A DNA stretch of 41,515 nt from Acidiferrobacteraceae bacterium (GCA_002724185.1 PBOB01000073.1:1-41515), one strand, 5' to 3'; numbered from the stretch's first letter, positions 7,333-16,622 are shown. The notes: generated from the sequence alone by a model not told the origin. Program-made: numbers and translations.

Positions 7333-8899
7333 GTCGATAAGACTTTTTAGATCAACTGCAATTGTTGGTATTATGACGATCTTGTCAAGGCTTACAGGCT
7401 TGGCTCGAGACATCGCGTTCGCTCAGTACCTGGGCAGTGGATTGATGGCTGATGCCTTTTTTGTAGCTTTTCGGATCCCGAATTTTTTTCGTCGCATATT
7501 TGCCGAGGGCGCATTTTCTGTAGCTTTTGTTCCAGTTTATTCCGAATGTGAAGCCAGCGGCGGTGAGAAGCATGCCAAAGAATTTCTAGATTCTATGTGC
7601 GGTCGCCTGGCTATCGTTCTGTTGATTGTAACGACTATTGGAGTTCTGTCAGCTCCTCAACTTGTAACAGTGCTCGCCCCGGGATTTAGTAGTGACCCAT
7701 ACAAATTTCAAACCACCATCGATACCTTGCGATTTACATTTCCCTATTTGTTTTTCATTTCCTTAGTAGCCATGGCTGCAGGGATAATGAATACCAAGGG
7801 TAGATTTGCTATCCCAGCTGTAACACCAGTTATTCTCAACATATGCTTGATTGTTGCGGTCTTGTTCTTTGTTCCAAGGGCTCAAAATGCTTCTGTAGTG
7901 CTTGGACTTGGTGTTTTAGTTGCCGGTTTCGCGCAACTTGCCTTCCAGCTGCCATTTTTAAAGATCGAGCGACGATTACCGACGCCAAGAATTCGCACTC
8001 ACACCACAGATCAAGAGATCGCAGCAAGCAAAACAAAGAAGGTTTTTAATCTAATGTTGCCAGCATTGTTCGGCACCTCTATTGCGCAGCTCAATCTTTT
8101 AGTGAATACAATCATCGCATCGTTTCTAGTAACAGGAAGCGTGTCCTGGTTGTATTATTCTGATAGGTTAATGGAATTCCCGTTGGCGCTTATTGGCATT
8201 GCCTTGGCTACCGTAATTTTGCCAAGCCTTTCTGCTAACTACGCTACTAGATCTGTTGTTGAGTTCTCCCGTACGTTGGAATGGGCGCTGAGGCTTAGTT
8301 TGCTATTTGCCTTACCAGCGTCGGTTGGGTTAATTGTTCTTTCAGAGCAATTAATGATTGTGCTTTTTTACTACGGAGAATTCTCATTGAGAGACGTTAA
8401 GATGGCAGGCCACAGTTTGATTGCATTCGCAATTGGCCTATCAGCATTTATATGGGTCAAAGTTTTAGCCCCTGGGTATTTCGCACGGCAAGATACGAAA
8501 ACTCCTATAAAGGCAGGAATTTGGGCTATCATTGCTAACCTTGTTTTCAGTTTGTTATTGTACAGGCCATTGCAGCATGTTGGCCTAGCTTGTGCAACTT
8601 CGATTTCAGGGTTTGTTAATGCTGTTCTACTATATTGGTGGCTACGTTCTTCTGGAATATACCGCCCGAAAGATAAGTGGGCAGCCTATGTTTTTCGTAT
8701 TTTCACAGCTTCACTAATCATGGGTGTAGTTCTGCAAATATTTGTTGGAGATGCATCAACGTGGATCGGCCGGTCAGGAGGTATGAGAGTGCTTATGTTA
8801 ATCCAGTGGATTGTAATTGCACATTTAATCTATTTTGCGAGCTTATATATTATGGGCATGCAAGTTCATCGTATATTTCAAAGGCCTGTTAATGAGTAA
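7331..8899 (+). CDS. murJ: Lipid II flippase MurJ
   Basis: This 522-aa polytopic membrane protein of the MVF/MOP family moves lipid II across the inner membrane for peptidoglycan synthesis. The N-terminus carries the hallmark RLTGLARDIAFAQYLG and the AFRIPNFFRRIFAEGAFSVAF stretch (split here by the usual short loop), with conserved charged residues lining the cavity. About 13-14 hydrophobic segments are visible. Length matches the family. The start at ATG 7331 overlaps the last copy of a 13-bp repeat that supplies the AGGA ribosome-binding site. The next gene begins inside the last codons of murJ (8892), which suggests coupling. Confidence 0.96.
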   Translation: MSIRLFRSTAIVGIMTILSRLTGLARDIAFAQYLGSGLMADAFFVAFRIPNFFRRIFAEGAFSVAFVPVYSECEASGGEKHAKEFLDSMCGRLAIVLLIVTTIGVLSAPQLVTVLAPGFSSDPYKFQTTIDTLRFTFPYLFFISLVAMAAGIMNTKGRFAIPAVTPVILNICLIVAVLFFVPRAQNASVVLGLGVLVAGFAQLAFQLPFLKIERRLPTPRIRTHTTDQEIAASKTKKVFNLMLPALFGTSIAQLNLLVNTIIASFLVTGSVSWLYYSDRLMEFPLALIGIALATVILPSLSANYATRSVVEFSRTLEWALRLSLLFALPASVGLIVLSEQLMIVLFYYGEFSLRDVKMAGHSLIAFAIGLSAFIWVKVLAPGYFARQDTKTPIKAGIWAIIANLVFSLLLYRPLQHVGLACATSISGFVNAVLLYWWLRSSGIYRPKDKWAAYVFRIFTASLIMGVVLQIFVGDASTWIGRSGGMRVLMLIQWIVIAHLIYFASLYIMGMQVHRIFQRPVNE

Positions 8900-9317
8900 C
8901 CAGTTAAGTCGTGAAGGTGATTTGATTCCTCAAATAGGCAGCCCGTCACATTCTAGATTATTCTCATTAGATGAGGCGATTTCATTATTACCTTTGGTAA
9001 AAAAGGTAACGGCTATCGCAATCACAGGCCTGGAGCCAACCCAGCTGCGATATCTAAACCTGCTAGATTGTGACCCGCGGAAAAGAGAATTAGAGTCGGA
9101 GTATGAAAAATTGGTGCGACTATGGATGGAAAAAATGGCTAGGCTAGGATTGCTTGTCCCAGGGCTGTGGGAGGTCAATTTTGATACAGGAGAGGGCTAT
9201 CTATCATGGAAGTATCCTGAGCTAGAGCTCGCTTTCTTTGTTGAGTATGGTGATCCCAATTTGACCAGGCACAGCTTGACAGAGGTACTATATGAGCGAG
9301 GGCCATGCTGGGCATGA
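8892..9317 (+). CDS. DUF2203-like protein
   Basis: This 141-aa soluble protein begins inside the 3' end of murJ (ATG 8892, stop of murJ at 8897-8899). The N-terminal part, RLFSLDEAISLLPLVKKV, is the typical opening of DUF2203 proteins. The middle is a charged helix (RKRELESEYEKLVRLWMEKM). The C-terminal part, LWEVNFDTGEGYLSWKYPE followed by an acidic/aromatic stretch, matches the small beta domain of that family. No catalytic motif is known for the family. A longer frame from 8835 exists but starts with GTG inside murJ without a ribosome-binding site, so 8892 is chosen. Its location between murJ and ribF is not the usual one. Confidence 0.65.
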   Translation: MSNQLSREGDLIPQIGSPSHSRLFSLDEAISLLPLVKKVTAIAITGLEPTQLRYLNLLDCDPRKRELESEYEKLVRLWMEKMARLGLLVPGLWEVNFDTGEGYLSWKYPELELAFFVEYGDPNLTRHSLTEVLYERGPCWA

Positions 9318-9379
9318 TTTCATTGATTCGAGGTATATTGGTCGGCGTCATAATATAGGTTGAGTAAATAGCAATTCAA

Positions 9380-10318
9380 ATGGAGCTTTTTAGGACATCT
9401 GCCAGAAATGTACCCCTTTCTAGGGCGTCTGTTATTTCTATCGGCAACTTTGATGGTCTACACTTGGGTCATCAGGCACTTCTATACATGTTGCGAGAAC
9501 ACGCTTTTGCGTTGTCGGCACGCACGACTGTGATTACATTTGAACCGCATCCTCAAGAGTATTTTAGAAATACCAAAGCATCGACCCGCATAACAAATTT
9601 TCGTGAGAAAACTAGGCTATTTCAAGATGCAGGCATTGACCGACTAATTTGCCTACGGTTCGATAGCCGACTTGCTAAAACTAGCGCAACTGAGTTTGTG
9701 TATGACTGTCTAGTGCGGCGCCTTGGCGTTCGTGATTTAGTGGTCGGTGAGGATTTTCGATTCGGCAAAGATAGGAAGGGATCAGTTGAGCTTTTGCGGC
9801 AGCTTGGGCTATGCCATAACTTCGAAGTTACCGGGATGCCCGCAGTACAAATTAGCGGTAATAGAGTGAGCAGTTCTCAAATTCGACAGCACCTCAAGAG
9901 CGGAGAACTAGAAGAGGCAAATAAATTACTAGGACGCAAGTTCTCTTTCAGCGGAAAGGTTGCCTACGGTGATCAACGTGGACGGACCTGGGGATTTCCA
10001 ACCGCTAACTTATATCCGAGTCACGCAAATTTTCCTCTTACGGGTGTATTTGTTGTGGCAGTTAAGGGAGTCTCGGCCGACTATATATTTGGAATTGCTA
10101 ACCTAGGACGACGACCCACGGTGGGCGGGAATCGATTCTTAATAGAGGTGCATTTGTTTGATTTTGATCAAGATATATACGGCAAGAGAATAACTATAGA
10201 ATTTTGTCACTGGGTGAGATCAGAGCAGCGTTTTGATAGTTTTGACCAATTGAGAGAACAAATCCAGCGAGACATTGATTACACTCGTGATTGGGTGTCA
10301 GGGCATTTAGCTAAGTGA
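9380..10318 (+). CDS. ribF: Bifunctional riboflavin kinase / FAD synthetase
   Basis: This 312-aa enzyme converts riboflavin to FMN and then FAD. The N-terminal nucleotidyltransferase domain shows GNFDGLHLGH (residues about 22-31) and ends with the VSSSQIR motif. The C-terminal kinase domain shows GDQRGRTWGFPTANL and a conserved acidic region near IEVHLFDFDQD. Its product is needed by the flavoproteins in this window (NuoF and the DMGDH-like enzyme). The stop overlaps the lspA start (GTGA, 10315-10318). In many gamma- and betaproteobacteria ileS separates ribF from lspA, but not here. Confidence 0.95.
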   Translation: MELFRTSARNVPLSRASVISIGNFDGLHLGHQALLYMLREHAFALSARTTVITFEPHPQEYFRNTKASTRITNFREKTRLFQDAGIDRLICLRFDSRLAKTSATEFVYDCLVRRLGVRDLVVGEDFRFGKDRKGSVELLRQLGLCHNFEVTGMPAVQISGNRVSSSQIRQHLKSGELEEANKLLGRKFSFSGKVAYGDQRGRTWGFPTANLYPSHANFPLTGVFVVAVKGVSADYIFGIANLGRRPTVGGNRFLIEVHLFDFDQDIYGKRITIEFCHWVRSEQRFDSFDQLREQIQRDIDYTRDWVSGHLAK

Positions 10319-10812
10319 ATTACAGAAGAAAGGCACAGCTAGCATATGTTGCGCTCTGCGTTTTGATCTTGATGGCAGATATTTCTAGTAAAGAACTAGT
10401 TCAGCGTCATCTCGGTGTGGGGAGCGCTATAGATGTATTGCCATTTATTCAGATCGTTCTAGTATACAACTGGGGCGCAGCTTTTGGGATTCTGGATCAG
10501 GCGTCTGGTTGGCAGACGCCATTTTTTGTAGTGGTCGGGTTGATGGTTGCTATCGTAATTATCATTCGGCTCTCGAAGGCATCGCGAAGGCATAAGTGGT
10601 CTGAAATAGCGTTTGCATTAATCCTAGCTGGCGCTATTGGAAATATGATCGATCGAGTACGCTTAGGGTATGTGATTGATTTTATAAGACTTCATTACGC
10701 TGGCTGGCAGTATCCAGCATTTAATATCGCTGATATTGCGATCTTCTTCGGAGCCTCGATGCTTATTTTTGAATTGCTCTTCGGCAATCGCCTGAGGAAA
10801 AATAGTTTTTAG
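10315..10812 (+). CDS. lspA: Lipoprotein signal peptidase (signal peptidase II)
   Basis: This 165-aa inner-membrane aspartic protease cleaves the signal peptide of prolipoproteins after lipid attachment. Four hydrophobic segments are visible. Conserved motifs are ADISSK near the N-terminus, YNWGAAFG, GNMIDRV, VIDF with catalytic D122, and FNIAD with catalytic D140. It starts with GTG 10315 inside the ribF stop codon. The DUF192 lipoprotein encoded at 21840 is a potential substrate. ispH follows after 21 nt. Confidence 0.95.
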   Translation: MNYRRKAQLAYVALCVLILMADISSKELVQRHLGVGSAIDVLPFIQIVLVYNWGAAFGILDQASGWQTPFFVVVGLMVAIVIIIRLSKASRRHKWSEIAFALILAGAIGNMIDRVRLGYVIDFIRLHYAGWQYPAFNIADIAIFFGASMLIFELLFGNRLRKNSF

Positions 10813-10833
10813 AGTGTAAGGGGACTGATTGGA

Positions 10834-11778
10834 ATGAAAATCTTGTTGGCAACCCCGCGTGGGTTTTGTGCTGGCGTCGAGCGAGCCATAGCAATAGTCG
10901 AGCGCTCGCTAGAAAAATATGAGAGCCCAATATATGTTCGACACGAGGTAGTGCACAACGACTTTGTTGTCGCAGACTTGACAGCGAAGGGCGCTATTTT
11001 CGTAGATGAGATCGCTGAGATTCCAGACAACGTTACGGTGATCTATAGTGCGCATGGCGTATCTCGGTCTGTTCAGAATGAGGGTGCACAACGGGATCTG
11101 AAGATCTTTGATGCAACTTGCCCGCTTGTGACCAAAGTCCATACTGAGGTTAGAAATTTTCGAGAGGAAGGATGCGAAATAGTTCTCATAGGTCATGCTG
11201 GTCATCCTGAAGTTGAGGGTACTTTAGGCCAAGTGGATGATGGTGTTTTTCTTGTTGAAAATGCGAGAGACGTAGAACTTCTTAATCCACGCGATCCCAT
11301 GAATCTGGCCTATGTTACCCAGACTACCTTATCTATAGACGATACAAGAGAGATTGTTAAGGCGCTTCGGGATCGATTTCCCAATATCCGATCTCCAAGA
11401 AAAGATGATATTTGCTACGCTACCCAGAATCGTCAGGATGCCGTAAAGAAACTTGCGTCACTATGTGATGCGGTATTTGTTGTGGGGTCTTTAACAAGCT
11501 CTAACTCCAATAGGTTAAGAGAGATTGCGGAGCGTTCTGGGGTCGGAGCGTTTTTAATCGATAGTGCAGAGGAGATACTGCCAAGCATGATTGAGGGCTA
11601 TGATACCGTTGGCGTGACGGCCGGCGCTTCTGCACCTGAAGTGCTTGTTGAGGGCGTAGTAAAGAAACTTCAGCTGTTAGGGGGCACTCTGTTATCGCAA
11701 GCCTCTGAAGTCAGGGAAACTATAACTTTTTCTCTGCCGAATGAGCTTAGAACTACTATTGAAAGCGACGCTGAATAG
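10834..11778 (+). CDS. ispH: 4-hydroxy-3-methylbut-2-enyl diphosphate reductase
   Basis: This 314-aa iron-sulfur enzyme makes isopentenyl and dimethylallyl diphosphate in the last step of the MEP pathway. The three cluster cysteines are C12 ([11 protein letters not shown]), C96 (DATCPLV) and C194 ([10 protein letters not shown]). The catalytic glutamate is E126 ([11 protein letters not shown]). It lies directly after lspA; fkpB, often between the two, is missing. Its products feed the IspB synthase encoded at 2901. Length is typical. Confidence 0.96.
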   Translation: MKILLATPRGFCAGVERAIAIVERSLEKYESPIYVRHEVVHNDFVVADLTAKGAIFVDEIAEIPDNVTVIYSAHGVSRSVQNEGAQRDLKIFDATCPLVTKVHTEVRNFREEGCEIVLIGHAGHPEVEGTLGQVDDGVFLVENARDVELLNPRDPMNLAYVTQTTLSIDDTREIVKALRDRFPNIRSPRKDDICYATQNRQDAVKKLASLCDAVFVVGSLTSSNSNRLREIAERSGVGAFLIDSAEEILPSMIEGYDTVGVTAGASAPEVLVEGVVKKLQLLGGTLLSQASEVRETITFSLPNELRTTIESDAE

Positions 11779-12167
11779 ATCCGCCGGGCTCGTAATTTGT
11801 GTAAAACTGCGAAGCGATAATGTGATGACCGAAAACAGACCTATTTTGTCCAAATAGCAGCTGCCTGATATCGGGATGGCTGATCTAAAAAAACCATCAA
11901 ATGACCCTCTAGTTTTATCTCAAACGATCACTTATTTGCTGTCTGTTTCATTATTGATTAAGGTTAAAACAGAAGCGCATTTAGACCGACTAGAACATTC
12001 CTCATTAGTCGCCACTAAGAAGTTCTACCGCAGTAATATCTCTATAGTTGTTCCTCTAAGATTGCACAAATAAAATTAAGGAACCAGTAAAAACCTTGTA
12101 AAATAAGGTGTAAAATTAGTAATTGTTTGGGCGTAAGCAGAAAACAAAAACGTAAATAACTTTAATC
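11779..12167 (+). other. Gene-poor AT-rich stretch between ispH and tRNA-Thr
   Basis: These 389 nt hold no convincing gene. One 65-codon frame (11876-12073) lacks a ribosome-binding site and any family resemblance. The last 100 nt are AT-rich with two imperfect copies of a TGTAAAATAAGG-like string, probably containing the tRNA-Thr promoter, but no box pair is good enough to name. No terminator hairpin with a T-tract was found after ispH. Confidence 0.5.
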
Positions 12168-12243
12168 GCCGGTGTAGCTCAGTTGGCAGAGCAATTCATT
12201 CGTAATGAATAGGCCAGAGGTTCGAATCCTCTCACCGGCACCA
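12168..12243 (+). tRNA. tRNA-Thr(CGT)
   Basis: This 76-nt cloverleaf has acceptor GCCGGTG/CACCGGC, D-arm, anticodon stem ATTCA/TGAAT with loop TTCGTAA, T-arm GGTTCGAATCC and encoded CCA (12241-12243). The anticodon CGT is at 12201-12203, reading ACG threonine codons. It sits at the start of a variable region, 20 nt before a GTG-started sugar-nucleotide gene. Confidence 0.95.
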
Positions 12244-12263
12244 CTTGGAGCAAAACGAGTCAA

Positions 12264-13211
12264 GTGTCTGTTCGTAAAAAGAGAATTCTAGTGACTGGGG
12301 GCGCAGGTTTTTTGGGCTCTCATTTATGCGATCGCCTTATCGCAGATGACTCTTTTGTTTTATGTCTCGACAACTATTTCTCGGGCAGCAAGAACAATGT
12401 CAAGCATTTGTTGGGTAATCCTAATTTTCAGATCATCGAACATGATATAACGCTACCGATTCACGTCGAAGTTGATGAAATATACCACTTGGCATGCCCA
12501 GCTTCACCAGTGCACTATCAGTCCGATCCAGTTCGGACAGTAAAGACAAATGTCCATGGAACAATTAATATTCTTGGTCTTGCTAAGCGACTGAAGGCGC
12601 GAGTTCTACAGGCATCGACCAGCGAGGTCTATGGTGATCCTGAGATTCACCCACAACCCGAATCATACTTTGGGAGAGTTAACCCTATTGGCCCACGTGC
12701 GTGTTATGACGAGGGCAAGCGTTGTGCGGAAACATTATTTTTTGATTATCAGAGGCAGCACGGATTGGCTATTAAAGTTGCCCGAATATTCAATACATTC
12801 GGCCCTCGGATGCAGCCTGATGATGGCCGAGTTGTATCAAACTTTATCGTGCAGGCGCTAAAGAATCGGCCTATTACGATTTATGGAGACGGGAGTCAGA
12901 CTAGATCATTCTGTTATGTCTCGGATCTTATAGAGGGGCTAGTTGCATTGATGCAAACTCCAGCTGATTTTTTGGGTCCAGTCAATCTTGGAAATCCAGG
13001 AGAGTTCACTATGCGTGAGCTAGCAGAGCAAGTAATCACACTTACGGCTTCAAAATCCACTTTGTCATACCATCCTCTTCCAGAAGATGATCCCGTGCAG
13101 CGCCGTCCTGATATTTCTCTTGCTATGCAGGCTTTGGGTTGGAAGCCCACGATACCATTATCGGATGGACTAATTCAGACTATCCCGTATTTTCAGAAGG
13201 TGCTGCGGTAA
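12264..13211 (+). CDS. UDP-glucuronate decarboxylase (UDP-xylose synthase)
   Basis: This 315-aa extended short-chain dehydrogenase converts UDP-glucuronate to UDP-xylose (or its 4-keto intermediate) for surface polysaccharides. The N-terminus carries the NAD-binding [11 protein letters not shown] (11-21). The catalytic residues are around STSEVYGDP (118-126), Y148 and K152 in [14 protein letters not shown], a signature of UXS enzymes rather than of dTDP-glucose dehydratases. R-rich RTFCYV-like and RRPDIS motifs for UDP-sugar binding are present ([13 protein letters not shown]). It starts with GTG 12264 behind GGAG at 12246-12249. No glycosyltransferase or UDP-glucose dehydrogenase lies next to it in this window. 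Confidence 0.88.
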   Translation: MSVRKKRILVTGGAGFLGSHLCDRLIADDSFVLCLDNYFSGSKNNVKHLLGNPNFQIIEHDITLPIHVEVDEIYHLACPASPVHYQSDPVRTVKTNVHGTINILGLAKRLKARVLQASTSEVYGDPEIHPQPESYFGRVNPIGPRACYDEGKRCAETLFFDYQRQHGLAIKVARIFNTFGPRMQPDDGRVVSNFIVQALKNRPITIYGDGSQTRSFCYVSDLIEGLVALMQTPADFLGPVNLGNPGEFTMRELAEQVITLTASKSTLSYHPLPEDDPVQRRPDISLAMQALGWKPTIPLSDGLIQTIPYFQKVLR

Positions 13212-13299
13212 GCTATGCTGGTAATACCTGACCTGAGTGCCACACGGATTCTATAAGATCGCCCAAGGGGCTCATCTAGTGATCCTCCGCTAGGTCCAT

Positions 13300-13318
13300 T
13301 ATGTGTCAAACACACATA
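13300..13318 (+). promoter_or_regulatory. Perfect palindrome before the small membrane protein gene
   Basis: TATGTGT (13300-13306) and ACACATA (13312-13318) form a perfect 7-bp inverted repeat with a 5-nt spacer, 22 nt before the start of the 83-aa ORF. It could be a dimeric operator or an mRNA hairpin in the leader. No T-tract follows, so a terminator for the upstream gene is unlikely. Confidence 0.35.
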
Positions 13319-13340
13319 GATTAGTTGGAGGTAAGCTCTA

Positions 13341-13592
13341 ATGTCAGATTTCAGGCTCGCATCGTTCTGGTTCTTTTTGGTTTTGTCTAGCGCATTTATT
13401 GTTGATTATTCTATTGGTGACCATCTTGTTTGGGATGATGCCATTGTGGCGTTTATGCTGATGCTTTTATCGAGCATTGTAATGGGTAGCACGTGCTTCC
13501 TTTTGTGCTTAAGGCTGCGAGCATTGTGGTGTGGTTTACGAGCTACACGCACGAGCATGTATATAAAAGGGCGGCATGAATTTAATACATGA
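13341..13592 (+). CDS. Small putative membrane protein
   Basis: This 83-aa ORF has a strong ribosome-binding site (GGAGG, about 9 nt before ATG 13341). Two hydrophobic segments are visible: residues about 8-24 (LASFWFFLVLSSAFIVDY) and about 34-57 (AIVAFMLMLLSSIVMGSTCFLL). A basic, cytoplasm-type tail with several Arg follows. The arrangement suggests a two-span inner-membrane protein with both ends inside. No family is recognised. It lies alone between the UXS gene and the convergent acyltransferase gene. Confidence 0.55.
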   Translation: MSDFRLASFWFFLVLSSAFIVDYSIGDHLVWDDAIVAFMLMLLSSIVMGSTCFLLCLRLRALWCGLRATRTSMYIKGRHEFNT

Positions 13593-13617
13593 TTACTTCG
13601 TATCAGAAACTTTGATA

Positions 13618-14559
13618 TTAATTCTGTTGTTTGTCTAATCTCTGCGCTCTTGGGTTTATATAGGGGTTACCTGACTGTTCTATGGGCTGAGTCTTAAATC
13701 GCCGATGCACCCAAAAGTACTGGTCTGGCATCTCCCTAACAAGTTCTTCAATGGCATGATTCATAGTTTCTGCGTCGATGATTGGATTACCAGTAGGAAA
13801 GTTATCAAGTGGCGGCCTAAAGATGATTTCAAAGCCCTGGCCGTCTTGTAGAATCTTGGTAGCACAAGGAATAACTGTTGCGTCCGTTAGCTTTGCCAGC
13901 CGGCCAAGCGTGGCCCATGTCGCTGCAGTCACTCCAAAGAATGGAGCAAATACAGCGCCTCTGGAATTCCATTGAAGGCCTGGGTCTTGATCTGGTAGGT
14001 AATAAAGAGCAGAACCTCTAACAATGTTTCGAACTAATGGCATGAGCCCGTTTTTCCGTTCGACGAGCATCAAACCAAATCGTCTTCGGCCACGTACCAT
14101 GAGTTTATTGAATACAGGATTTCTGCTGTGCTGATAAACGCTAGTGATTGAATTAAAAATTGAAAGATATATTCCACCGATCTCTAACGCTACAAAATGT
14201 GGGGCTAATAAAATGATATTTTGGTCTGATTTAAGCGCTCCATCGTAATGTTCCGAGTGCTTAATGCGAACTAAGCGTTTGAGCCTTTTTTTACTGGACC
14301 ACCATCCGATACCACTTGTTAGGGTCGCTTTAGCAATGTTCCGAAAGGTATTCTTAGCGATCGCACGAATGTCTTGTTCATCTTTTTCGGGAAAGCAAAG
14401 TTCTAGATTTCGGATTGCGATTTCTCGGCGTACAGATGCTATTCTGTAGATAATGGCACCCAAAGCGCCACCTATTTTGTGGCTCCAAGCAACAGGCAAG
14501 TAACTAAATATCCATAATAGAGGAACTAGTAGCCAGCTTGTCCAGTATTTAGTTTTCAT
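13618..14559 (-). CDS. lpxL: Lipid A biosynthesis acyltransferase (LpxL/HtrB family)
   Basis: This 313-aa inner-membrane enzyme transfers a secondary acyl chain from acyl-ACP to the lipid A precursor. One N-terminal membrane anchor (residues 8-24) precedes the catalytic domain. The HX4E motif is H121-FVAL-E126, and the conserved GRGGM-like and PDQD segments are present (YLPDQDPGL). A typical FFGV stretch and the VHRRFK end confirm the family. Whether it adds laurate, myristate or another chain (LpxL versus LpxM role) cannot be read. The gene stands alone on the minus strand, converging on the small membrane protein gene. Confidence 0.88.
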   Translation of the reverse strand: MKTKYWTSWLLVPLLWIFSYLPVAWSHKIGGALGAIIYRIASVRREIAIRNLELCFPEKDEQDIRAIAKNTFRNIAKATLTSGIGWWSSKKRLKRLVRIKHSEHYDGALKSDQNIILLAPHFVALEIGGIYLSIFNSITSVYQHSRNPVFNKLMVRGRRRFGLMLVERKNGLMPLVRNIVRGSALYYLPDQDPGLQWNSRGAVFAPFFGVTAATWATLGRLAKLTDATVIPCATKILQDGQGFEIIFRPPLDNFPTGNPIIDAETMNHAIEELVREMPDQYFWVHRRFKTQPIEQSGNPYINPRAQRLDKQQN

Positions 14560-14728
14560 AGTGGTACACCCGACACTGCAGGCGTTGAGGGACTTATGCA
14601 GAGTAATTCTAGTACGTATTTCATGTATTGGGACCCTTGGCCTTTGTCCTATGCTATAGTGACACTATGGAGAGTCTGATCCTCCGTGCGACTCAAGCAC
14701 AACCCGAAATCCACCGCTGAGGTCGTTT

Positions 14729-16585
14729 TTGATAGAGCCAGTCCAATTAACAGGAGAAATGATCGCAGTAATGGTCCTTCTGGGCTTGACCATTTTCCTT
14801 TTCGTGTCAGAGATTGTCCCAATTGATGTAGCGGCAATCACTATTATGGTATTCCTTGGGCTGACTAGTATGATACCCGGTTATGATGGATTAATACCCG
14901 TAGAATATCTCTTCGATGGTTTTGCAAGCAATGCTGTAATCTCGATTATTGCTGTCATGATTATTGGTGCCGGGCTAGATAAGACTGGAATTATGAGTCA
15001 GGCGGCGGGAAAGATCTTAAAACTCGGTGGTCAAGCCGAAGGGCGGATAATTTCTGTGATTTCACTCTCAGTTGGTGCGGTTTCCAGTTTTATGCAGAAC
15101 ATCGGCGCTGCAGCTCTCTTCTTGCCTGTTATTGCCCGGACCGCTCGGAGAGGCAATTTGCCTATTTCACGCTTACTTATGCCGATGGGGTTTTGTGCAA
15201 TTTTAGGCGGTACCGTGACTATGGTTGGTTCGAGCCCCTTAATTCTATTGAATGACCTTATTGAATCGTCGAATCGATCTTTAGTCCAAGGTATTGAACC
15301 TATGGACACCTTTACTCTATTCTCAGTGACGCCAATTGGGCTTGCTCTGATTGGGGCTGGCATTTTGTATTTCGTGCTACTTGGCCGCTTTGTATTGCCG
15401 GTAGTAAAAGATAAGCCGCAAGAATCAGGGAGCACACTGACCTATTTTAGAGAAGTATATGGAATTGAGGGCGATGTCTATGAAGCGCGATTGGCATCGA
15501 ATAGTTCGCTAATTGGGTCTCATTTTTCTGAAATAGAAGAGGCTGGTCGTAATGGGTGGATTGTTGCTATTCGTACTGGTGAAAAAATTACCGTTGCTCC
15601 TGGAGGAAATACGGAACTCGATGTTGGTACGGAGTTTGCAATTATGGGTCGGTACGAGTCGGTCGAGAACTTTTGCCGCGATAATGGGCTTGAGCTCAAA
15701 CGAGAGTTAGATGTTTTTAGTGAAACATTAAGTCCGACCTCTGCGGGTATTGCAGAGGTTGTTGTTCCTCCAGACTCAACGTTCATTGGAAAAACTCTTA
15801 AAGAATTATCTCTTCGTCGTCGTTACGGAGCTACGGCTCTTGCTGTATTTAGGATTGACCAGGTAATTGACAACGATTTGGGTGAGCTCTATTTGCAGGC
15901 CGGTGACACTCTTGTGCTCCACGGGCAATGGCGTGATTTTGGTCCACTGGTTCAGGAGAGAAATCTTGCTGTAGTAACGGACCTTCCGAGGGATGATACT
16001 AGACCCAGAAAACTTCCTTTTGCCGTTTTGTCATTTTTGCTTGCTCTTAGTTTGATTTTATTTTCCGATGTGCAGCTTTCAGTTGCTCTAATGACCGGAG
16101 CACTGCTGATGATACTATCTGGTGTTCTCCGTATTGATGAAGCGTATAAGTCGATTGGATGGCAAAGTGTTTTCCTTCTGGCTGGTTTGATTCCGCTAGG
16201 TATCGCAGTAGAAACTACAGGCACAGCTGCGTGGATTTCCCAGCAGCTGCTAATCTCATTGGGTGATGTACCAATATGGTTGTTGCAGGCTGCGATAGCC
16301 GTGCTCGCAACTTTTTTCACTTTAGTTATGTCTAATGTAGGTGCTACAGTTTTGCTGGTTCCTCTTGCGGTCAACATCGCAATCGGGGCTGGTGCAAACC
16401 CAGCAGTTTTTGCCTTAACTGTCGCGCTTGCGACCTCAAATTCGTTTCTTATCCCAACGCACCAGGTTAACGCACTTATTATGGGCCCGGGAGGATACCG
16501 TGTTAAAGATTTTATTCGCGCCGGTGGTATGATGACAGTTTTGTTTTTAGTTGTGATGCTGATAATGCTTAATCTTGTATTCTAA
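14729..16585 (+). CDS. SLC13/DASS-family permease with two RCK_C domains
   Basis: This 618-aa transporter belongs to the SLC13 (divalent anion:sodium symporter) family with TrkA-C inserts. Membrane segments occupy residues about 10-215 and 420-615. Between them, about 225-300 and 315-395, are two soluble RCK_C-like domains (for example EIEEAGRNGWIVAIRTGEKI and LGELYLQAGDTLVLHG). The substrate may be sulfate, a dicarboxylate or another anion; it cannot be decided. The start is uncertain: TTG 14729 has GAGG 6 nt upstream, while ATG 14759 lies only 2 nt after AGGAG and ATG 14771 lies further away. It converges on the Ogt gene and shares no operon. Confidence 0.85.
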   Translation: MIEPVQLTGEMIAVMVLLGLTIFLFVSEIVPIDVAAITIMVFLGLTSMIPGYDGLIPVEYLFDGFASNAVISIIAVMIIGAGLDKTGIMSQAAGKILKLGGQAEGRIISVISLSVGAVSSFMQNIGAAALFLPVIARTARRGNLPISRLLMPMGFCAILGGTVTMVGSSPLILLNDLIESSNRSLVQGIEPMDTFTLFSVTPIGLALIGAGILYFVLLGRFVLPVVKDKPQESGSTLTYFREVYGIEGDVYEARLASNSSLIGSHFSEIEEAGRNGWIVAIRTGEKITVAPGGNTELDVGTEFAIMGRYESVENFCRDNGLELKRELDVFSETLSPTSAGIAEVVVPPDSTFIGKTLKELSLRRRYGATALAVFRIDQVIDNDLGELYLQAGDTLVLHGQWRDFGPLVQERNLAVVTDLPRDDTRPRKLPFAVLSFLLALSLILFSDVQLSVALMTGALLMILSGVLRIDEAYKSIGWQSVFLLAGLIPLGIAVETTGTAAWISQQLLISLGDVPIWLLQAAIAVLATFFTLVMSNVGATVLLVPLAVNIAIGAGANPAVFALTVALATSNSFLIPTHQVNALIMGPGGYRVKDFIRAGGMMTVLFLVVMLIMLNLVF

Positions 16586-16622
16586 TCCACTGGTGTCGTT
16601 CGCAAAGCAATCTGAGGCAGCA

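Noticed and set aside
11876-12073. 65-codon frame before tRNA-Thr
   Set aside because: No ribosome-binding site, no family resemblance, and AT-rich surroundings; likely chance.
14560-14728. TATAGT-like -10 box between lpxL and the permease gene
   Set aside because: No -35 box at an acceptable distance, so a promoter was not called.
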